Below are positions 58,532 through 64,000 of a stretch of DNA of 64,000 nt, piece by piece (the stretch's first letter is position 1; the number at the start of each line of letters is the position of its first letter). The notes below the pieces were generated by a model. That model did no database searches. It was not told the DNA's origin and saw only the letters and a list, made by a program, of their open reading frames with translations. Source of the stretch: Halorussus sp. MSC15.2 (GTDB taxonomy: Archaea; Halobacteriota; Halobacteria; Halobacteriales; Haladaptataceae); assembly GCF_010747475.1 (NCBI RefSeq), contig NZ_VSLZ01000001.1, positions 372,001 to 436,000 on the forward strand, written 5' to 3'. The translations under genes were made by a program, and so were the position numbers.

Positions 58532-60046
58532 ATGCTATCGGCCCTCCATCGACGGGTAGCTCTCGCCACGCTAGTCGCCCTCGCAGGCGTCGCTGGCGTG
58601 GTCGCAGGCGCACCCGCAACGACAGACGATGTATCGAACAGTGACTACCACATCGTTTCGGACGGTGACATCGCCGCCTCCGTCTCGCAGTCCGACGCGA
58701 CGAACGACAACGAGAACGTCACCGCGACCTTCGCCAACGACCACGAGAATATCGTACTCCATCCGCACGCGAATCAGACCGTCCGACTGCGAACGAACGC
58801 CGAGGCCGGGACGGAACTGAAGGTCGAACTCCTGAGAAACGGAAGTCTCAACCGGGTCACCACGGCCCCGGTCTCCGAGAACGGGACCGCGACCGCAGTT
58901 TTCGACCTCGGCGATTTCGAAGCCGAACGCGACGTCTCGCTGGTCGTCCGCCACGACGACAAGAAAGTCGCCGAATCTCCCGGCGTCGTGCGGAAAATCT
59001 CGACCGAACTCGTTCACCACGGTGACCCCCTCGTCCTCCGGCCCGCCGAGAACGAGACGGTTCAGATTCGGACCGACGCTGACCCCGGGCGAAAACTGCA
59101 GGTGGCACTCAAATCCGACAAGTTCGTCCGAGCCGTCACCGCGACCGTCTCCGAGAACGGGACTGCCACTGCGACGTTCGACCTGAGCGACGTGGAGTCG
59201 GGGACCCCGATTACCGTCTCGGTCTTCGCCAGCGACGAACCGGAGTTCGAGGGTCTCGTCGTGAACGAGTCGGCCACCGTGCGCAGAAACGGGACGCTAA
59301 CTGTGGACGACCCCTCGTCGAACTACACCGTTCGGGGCCGCGTCGGTGACTGGACCGTCACGAAACTCGAGGTCAACGTGTCGTCGGTCGACTCGACGCT
59401 TGACGCGTCGCGGACCGTGACGGTCGACGGGGCCGGTCGATTTAACGCGACATTCGACCTCTCGTCGCTCTCCGCCGGTACCGAACTATCGGTCGATGTC
59501 GGCGGAGTGCCTCGGTCGGTGTCCGAACTCGTTGTAACCGAGGCGTCCCGCGACGCCACCGTGTTCGCTTTCGTAGAGACCCCGCTGAATCTCACGGTTC
59601 AGCGTCCGGGCGAGGCGGTGCTGGTCCGCGCCGCGTCCGACCAGACGATTCGCGGGACGACGAACCTCCGTCCGGGGACCGAACTAGTCGTGACCGCCGA
59701 GAACGGTGCGATGAACGTCCCGAGCGACTTCTCGCTGTCCGACACCGCGACGGTTCGAGAGGACGGCACCTTCGCCGCGACGCTCGACTTCGACGAGGCC
59801 GAGGCCGGAGCGAACTTCACGGTCACGGTCGAACGCGGTCTCCCGCTGGCAGAAGTGGACGGACGCGTCGTGAAGGAGTCGGCCGTAATTCCAACGACGA
59901 CTGCTCGCACGACCACCGCCGACGAACCGACGGCGTCCACCAACTCGACGACCGACGGTAGCAGCGAGTCCAGCATCCCCGGGTTCGGCGTCCCCGTCGC
60001 GCTCGTCGCGGTGGCGGCCGGACTCGCGCTCGCGCGGCGGAACTGA
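58532..60046 (+). CDS. PGF-CTERM surface protein with repeated beta domains
   Basis: 504 aa. A signal peptide (ALATLVALAGVAGVVAG), then about five repeats of a 70-90-residue beta domain with recurring tags such as TNAEAGTELKVELLRNGSLN, VSENGTATAVFDLGDFEAER, VSENGTATATFDLSDVESGT and ATVREDGTFAATLDFDEAEA. A Thr/Ser-rich stretch precedes the C-terminal PGF-CTERM anchor (SIPGFGVPVALVAVAAGLAL, then ARRN), which archaeosortase A recognises to replace with a lipid. Many NxS/T sites suggest N-glycosylation. The function of the repeats is unknown; surface structural or adhesive roles are usual. Confidence 0.88.
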   Translation: MLSALHRRVALATLVALAGVAGVVAGAPATTDDVSNSDYHIVSDGDIAASVSQSDATNDNENVTATFANDHENIVLHPHANQTVRLRTNAEAGTELKVELLRNGSLNRVTTAPVSENGTATAVFDLGDFEAERDVSLVVRHDDKKVAESPGVVRKISTELVHHGDPLVLRPAENETVQIRTDADPGRKLQVALKSDKFVRAVTATVSENGTATATFDLSDVESGTPITVSVFASDEPEFEGLVVNESATVRRNGTLTVDDPSSNYTVRGRVGDWTVTKLEVNVSSVDSTLDASRTVTVDGAGRFNATFDLSSLSAGTELSVDVGGVPRSVSELVVTEASRDATVFAFVETPLNLTVQRPGEAVLVRAASDQTIRGTTNLRPGTELVVTAENGAMNVPSDFSLSDTATVREDGTFAATLDFDEAEAGANFTVTVERGLPLAEVDGRVVKESAVIPTTTARTTTADEPTASTNSTTDGSSESSIPGFGVPVALVAVAAGLALARRN

Positions 60047-60126
60047 CGACTCGTCTCACTCGACACAACTCACCGCGCCAACATACAAACACAGGGACTT
60101 TAGCCCGGCCACCCCTTGTTCGGAAT

Positions 60127-61254
60127 ATGGAAGACCGTTCTGCTGCGAGCGTGGGCGTCGTGTTGGCCGGATTCACCCTCGCGGCCGCCGCGCTCCCGTG
60201 GGGCACCGTCGGCATCGGTCCCGTCGAAAACGTGATTCTCGCCGTCCTCGGTGTGACCGCGTTCGGCGCGTTCGTGTTGCGACGCCACGACGTACTCGCC
60301 CGCGGTCCCGGGTCGCTCGTCGCTGGCGTCGCCAGTCTCGGCGTCGTCGGATACGTCGGCGTGTCGAGAGCGAGCGCATTCGCCGGTCGCAGTACGTTGG
60401 CCGAGGGAACGACGCTATCCGTCGATGTAACTGCGGTCTCACCGTGGGGCGTGACCCTCGCGCTAATCGGCGGGGTGGGCGGCGTCATCGCGGCGTACGG
60501 CGACGGCCGGGGTCTCCCCGAATCGCTTGGTACGGCGGTCAAAGCCGCCGGATGGGGTCTCGCAGTCGGGTTCGCCGGACTGTTCGCCATCGCGGCGTGG
60601 GCCAGCGTGCTCGTGAGTATCGTCGCGGGACTCGTCCCCGGCGACCCCGGAACGGCCACTCAACTCGCCATCAGCGCGGTGGCGCTCGGTCTCGGTACCG
60701 GCACCGTCGCGCTGATATACTTTCAGTGGACGGACAAGACGCTGGCGTTCCTCGACTTCCGCGTCCCGACGCTGCGCGACCTCGGCTACGTCGGCGGTGG
60801 CATCCTCGCGCTGTTCGGACTACAGGTACTCGTCACGGTCGTCTTCTCCCAACTCGGCCTGAGCACCGCCGAACACAACGTCCAGCAGGCCGCGGCGGGC
60901 GGCAACGCCGAAATCCTCCTCTTGCTGATTCCGGCGTCGTGGCTCATCATCGGTCCGGGCGAAGAACTGCTCTACCGCAACATCATCCAGAAGTCGCTGT
61001 ACCCGACGTTCGGCGAGTGGGGCGGTGTGCTGGTCGCGAGCGTCGTGTTCTCGCTGGCTCACATCCCCGCCTACGCGGCCGGGGCCGACCTCCCCGCGTT
61101 ACTGAGTACGCTCGCGGTCATCTTCTTCCTCTCGCTCATCCTCGGCGCGACGTACCTGAAGACGGACAACGTGACGGTCTCGGCGTTGATTCACGGCACG
61201 TTCGACGCCATCATCTTCGCGGCGATGTACGTCCAGATGACTGGCGGTGCGTGA
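60127..61254 (+). CDS. CPBP-type (Rce1-like) intramembrane metalloprotease
   Basis: 375 aa with about eight helices. The CPBP motifs are visible in order: IGPGEELLYRNIIQ (EExxxR), VVFSLAHIPAYA and VSALIHGTFDAIIFA (HxxxD/N). Such proteins cut near membrane-bound CaaX-like or bacteriocin peptides, and some act in bacteriocin immunity or maturation, though the neighbours here (PGF-CTERM protein, small CopG-like protein) do not point to a specific substrate. Confidence 0.92.
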   Translation: MEDRSAASVGVVLAGFTLAAAALPWGTVGIGPVENVILAVLGVTAFGAFVLRRHDVLARGPGSLVAGVASLGVVGYVGVSRASAFAGRSTLAEGTTLSVDVTAVSPWGVTLALIGGVGGVIAAYGDGRGLPESLGTAVKAAGWGLAVGFAGLFAIAAWASVLVSIVAGLVPGDPGTATQLAISAVALGLGTGTVALIYFQWTDKTLAFLDFRVPTLRDLGYVGGGILALFGLQVLVTVVFSQLGLSTAEHNVQQAAAGGNAEILLLLIPASWLIIGPGEELLYRNIIQKSLYPTFGEWGGVLVASVVFSLAHIPAYAAGADLPALLSTLAVIFFLSLILGATYLKTDNVTVSALIHGTFDAIIFAAMYVQMTGGA

Positions 61255-61391
61255 CCGGTCTGTTCGCGACTGAAAACGGAGCGGGCGAAATCCACGTTCG
61301 GCCCGAAAACGGTGCGTCTGCTGTCCGTGCGTCCCGCGTCCGCCTCACGTCTGACGTAGATTTAACACCTTCAACGACCTCTGAAAGTCTC

Positions 61392-61535
61392 ATGGAGCGT
61401 CGCTACTCGATTACCTGCGAGCGCGACCGCGCCAAGCGCATCGAGACGCTGGCCCGCGAGTACGACCTGACGACGCAGGAGGTCCTCCGGCAGCTCATCG
61501 AAGTCGGACTCGAAGAGATAGAGACCGACGAGTGA
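61392..61535 (+). CDS. Small ribbon-helix-helix (CopG-like) protein
   Basis: 47 aa. MERRYSITCERDRAKRIETL, AREYDLTTQEVLRQLIEVGL, EEIETDE is a short beta strand followed by two helices, the ribbon-helix-helix shape of CopG-type DNA-binding proteins. A TATA-like GATTTAACACC (61360-61370) sits about 27 nt before the ATG. It may be an autorepressor; no antitoxin partner toxin is seen next to it. Confidence 0.65.
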   Translation: MERRYSITCERDRAKRIETLAREYDLTTQEVLRQLIEVGLEEIETDE

Positions 61536-61672
61536 GTGCGAAACGACCCCGCGTGGGTCGAGCGACAGCGCAAGTTCCGCGGGAGACTGACCTCCCAACG
61601 GACGGGTCTCGCTGTGGGCGAATCATCCGGTCGGCGAGTCGAACGTCGGATAAAGACGGTAGTTCGGTCGAT

Positions 61673-62137
61673 TCAGGCGTTCGACGGGTTCTTGCGGGTC
61701 AGTTCGCTTCCGCAGATGGGGCATCGGTCCTTGTTCTCGTCGAACTCGCGGCCGCACCCCTGACACTGGAAGCGCCAGTCGCGCTGTTCCGCGATGCCTT
61801 CCTGCGCGATGACCTCGACGCTCACGTCCATGTGTTCGGCGACGTTCTGCATGGCGTAGTCGTCGGTGACGAGCGTCGCGTCGAGTTCGAAGGCACCGGC
61901 GATGAGTCGAACGTCGGTGTCGGAGAGTTCCTCGAAGTCGCCGGTCTCCTTGGCGGCCCGACGCACGCGCTCGACCGCGCCGTCCTGCGGGATGTGGATG
62001 TGCATCCCGGACCCCTCCATCGCGTCGAAGCGATAGGCGCTCTCGTCCTCTAGTTCCTCGCGGACCATCGGGATGCTCGCCGTGTCCGCGTTGGTGTGAT
62101 ACTCGTTGATGAAAGCTGAGGCGTCTAGAACGTACAT
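61673..62137 (-). CDS. nob1: Endonuclease Nob1 (PIN domain plus zinc ribbon)
   Basis: 154 aa. Nob1 makes the final cut of 16S rRNA 3' end. PIN nuclease core: MYVLDASAFINEYHTNADTA with the first catalytic Asp, ELSDTDVRLIAGAFELDATL, VTDDYAMQNVAEHMDV (further acidic residues). C-terminal zinc ribbon CQGCGREFDENKDRCPICGS binds rRNA. Starts two bases after the PRC-barrel gene stop (TAA then ATG), so they are one unit. Confidence 0.94.
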   Translation of the reverse strand: MYVLDASAFINEYHTNADTASIPMVREELEDESAYRFDAMEGSGMHIHIPQDGAVERVRRAAKETGDFEELSDTDVRLIAGAFELDATLVTDDYAMQNVAEHMDVSVEVIAQEGIAEQRDWRFQCQGCGREFDENKDRCPICGSELTRKNPSNA

Positions 62138-62383
62138 TTACCGCTGAACGACGATGTAGTCTTTTACTGCCTGCACTCGTTTGACGGGGACCTGAAATCG
62201 ACCCTCTTCGTCGGAGTCGAACTCCACCGTGCCACGTTGCAACTGTTCGTCCGGTTCGACGAGTAGGTCCGCGAGTTCACCCGTCTTGAGGTCCATGGTG
62301 ATGTTGTACAACATACCGAGTTCTGTTCCGTCTGACCCCATGACGGCCTTCCCCGAGAGGTTTTCGGCGAGGATTTTCGACAT
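62138..62383 (-). CDS. PRC-barrel domain protein
   Basis: 81 aa, a single PRC-barrel: ILAENLSGKAVMGSDGTELG, MLYNITMDLKTGELADLLVE, FDSDEEGRFQVPVKRVQAVK. Such domains in archaea bind RNA/ribosome-assembly partners (RimM-like) and often sit beside nob1. A TATA-like CTTTATGG (about 62409-62416, minus strand) lies about 28 nt before the ATG. Confidence 0.9.
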   Translation of the reverse strand: MSKILAENLSGKAVMGSDGTELGMLYNITMDLKTGELADLLVEPDEQLQRGTVEFDSDEEGRFQVPVKRVQAVKDYIVVQR

Positions 62384-62530
62384 ACGGGGGGTTACTGAGT
62401 GCTACACCATAAAGGATACGGGGTGGTGTGACCCCCGGCAGTTCGGTCGCTGACGTACAGCGGAGTGAAAAAGTTAAATGCTACGCGGAGTACCTCTTGA
62501 GTAAGAACCTTCTTTCCCCGGTGGTAGCCT

Positions 62531-64000
62531 ATGCCTGACACTAATACACGCGAGAACGGACAAGGTCTGCGCACCCCCATTGTCGCCGTACTGGGGCACG
62601 TAGACCACGGCAAGACCAGTCTTCTGGACAAGATACGCGGTTCGACCGTCATCGAGGGGGAGGCGGGTGCTATCACCCAGCACATCGGTGCGACCGCCAT
62701 CCCGCTCGACGTGGTGTCGAAGGTCGCGGGGAGCCTCATCGACCCGAGCGACTTCGACTTGCCGGGCCTGCTGTTCATCGACACGCCGGGTCACCACTCG
62801 TTCACGACGCTCCGGTCGCGCGGCGGCGCGCTGGCCGACATCGCCATCCTCGTCGTGGACGTGAACGACGGCTTCCAACCGCAGACGCTCGAAGCCATCA
62901 ACATCCTCAAGCAGTCCCAGACGCCGTTCGTCGTCGCGGCGAACAAGATAGACACCATCCCGGGGTGGAAACCGAACGAGGACGCACCGGTCCAACAGAC
63001 CAAGGAGGCCCAGAGCGACCGGGTACAGTCGGCGCTCGACGAGCAACTCTACGAGATTATCGGCGAACTCAGCGACGAGGGGTTCTCGGCCGACATGTAC
63101 TGGCGGGTGCAGGACTTCCGGGGGAACATCGGCGTGGTACCGGTCAGCGCGGAGACCGGCGAGGGTGTCCCCGACCTCCTGACCGTCCTGATGGGTCTGG
63201 CCCAGCGGTACATGAAAGAGGACATGGCCATCGACGTGACCGGGCCGGGCGCGGGCACCGTTCTCGAAGTCAAAGAAGAGAAGGGCTTCGGGACGACCCT
63301 CGACGTGGTGCTGTACGACGGCACCATCCGCGAGGACGAGACCATCGTGGTCGGGGGTCTCGACGACCCAATCGTGACCGACGTGCGCGCCATCCTGAAA
63401 CCCCGGCCGCTCGCCGAGATTCGGACCGAAGACCGCTTTGAGAAGGTGGACGAAATCGCGGCCGCGTCCGGCGTCAAAATCGCGGCACCTGACCTCGACG
63501 ACGCGATGGCGGGCGCGCCAGTCCGCGTGGTCCGCGACCGAGACATCGAGGAAGTCATCACGGAGGTTCGGGCCGAACTCTCCGAAATCGAGGTCGAGAC
63601 GCAGGAACAGGGCGTGGTCGTGAAGGCGGACACGCTCGGCAGTCTGGAGGCCATCGCCAACGCCATGGACGAGGCCGAGATTCCCATTATGCGCGCCGAA
63701 GTCGGCGACGTTGCCCCCCGCGACATCAGCGTGGCGTCCACCGCGAGCGAGGACAAGCACAAGACGATTCTCGCGTTCAACGTGGACGTGCTGGCCGACG
63801 CCGAACAGCAGGCCGAGGAGAGCGACGTGAAACTGTTCGAGAGCGGCGTCATCTACCGACTCATCGAGGAGTACGAGGAGTACATCGAGGAACTCGAACG
63901 CGCCCAGCAGGAGACGGTGCTGGACAACATCACTCGGCCCGCGCGGTTCCAGATTCTACAGGACCACACCTTCCGCCAGAACGACCCCGCCGTGGTCGGC
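62531..64000 (+). CDS. infB: Translation initiation factor aIF5B (IF-2-like), N-terminal part, cut by window edge
   Basis: The first 490 codons, open to the right edge. GTPase motifs are clear: G1 [19 protein letters not shown] (residues 20-38), G3 [21 protein letters not shown]4 [20 protein letters not shown] and G5-type PVSAETGEG. The factor joins ribosomal subunits during initiation and is shorter at the N-terminus than bacterial IF-2, as in archaea. The start at 62531 begins [20 protein letters not shown]. Divergent from the PRC-barrel/nob1 pair. Confidence 0.95.
   Translation, partial: MPDTNTRENGQGLRTPIVAVLGHVDHGKTSLLDKIRGSTVIEGEAGAITQHIGATAIPLDVVSKVAGSLIDPSDFDLPGLLFIDTPGHHSFTTLRSRGGALADIAILVVDVNDGFQPQTLEAINILKQSQTPFVVAANKIDTIPGWKPNEDAPVQQTKEAQSDRVQSALDEQLYEIIGELSDEGFSADMYWRVQDFRGNIGVVPVSAETGEGVPDLLTVLMGLAQRYMKEDMAIDVTGPGAGTVLEVKEEKGFGTTLDVVLYDGTIREDETIVVGGLDDPIVTDVRAILKPRPLAEIRTEDRFEKVDEIAAASGVKIAAPDLDDAMAGAPVRVVRDRDIEEVITEVRAELSEIEVETQEQGVVVKADTLGSLEAIANAMDEAEIPIMRAEVGDVAPRDISVASTASEDKHKTILAFNVDVLADAEQQAEESDVKLFESGVIYRLIEEYEEYIEELERAQQETVLDNITRPARFQILQDHTFRQNDPAVVG

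Noticed and set aside
1-64000. CRISPR arrays, rRNA genes, replication origins
   Set aside because: No regularly spaced direct repeats, no rRNA sequence and no Orc1/Cdc6 gene with ORB-like repeats were seen.

Overview
The window is chromosomal DNA of a halophilic archaeon (class Halobacteria). Evidence: high GC, very acidic proteins, class I lysyl-tRNA synthetase, archaeal S19e, PDCD5, PAN, Pus10, Nob1 and aIF5B, Tat-type signal peptides, PGF-CTERM and bat-type HTH proteins, and start codons lying about 25-30 nt downstream of TATA boxes with no Shine-Dalgarno sequence (leaderless mRNAs). The genus cannot be fixed from this sequence alone.

Layout. 1-5730 is an azole-peptide (LAP/TOMM-type RiPP) locus: an ABC exporter pair, a SagB-type FMN dehydrogenase, a ThiF/SagC-like cyclodehydratase partner and a YcaO cyclodehydratase. 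Divergent from it lies a 49-codon acidic peptide gene (360-509, minus), followed by the 5' end of an M50 protease gene at the window edge. I propose the 49-aa peptide as the precursor. A PadR regulator (5794-6315) and a second, full-length M50 protease (6529-8334) lie on the other side. 8.4-16.9 kb is mostly core genome (lysS, pyrH, moaE, PQQ sugar dehydrogenase, arylsulfotransferase-like protein, an Nmad3-like gene). 17-21 kb holds an aldehyde dehydrogenase, a pirin and a small FAD protein. Each of these promoters carries the same inverted repeat (TTACC-N4-GGTAA), and a TetR regulator lies next to them, so this looks like a small regulon. 21-53 kb is largely core: amidohydrolase, tRNA-Gly, nadE, thiL, S19e/PDCD5, hisS, truA, pepF, a chemotaxis transducer, PAN, MATE, pus10, ERCC4 nuclease, rnhB, secFD.

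53.4-57.1 kb is a visibly AT-rich island: a Tat-exported preprotein with a 44-residue, 10-cysteine C-terminus (halocin C8-like architecture), a decayed IS6-type transposase, and an ABC-2 transporter pair. It ends abruptly at pgi. The window closes with a PGF-CTERM surface protein, a CPBP protease, PRC-barrel/nob1 and the 5' part of the aIF5B gene.

Two peptide-based secreted systems (the LAP locus and the halocin-like locus), plus a third small secreted Cys/Asp-rich peptide at 30841, suggest an organism with peptide-mediated competition or signalling. Five otherwise conserved genes carry single-base indels in short C/G runs (arylsulfotransferase tail, an M50 protease, truA, MATE, deaminase). 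Because truA is normally kept intact, I suspect base-calling error more than true gene decay for at least part of these.
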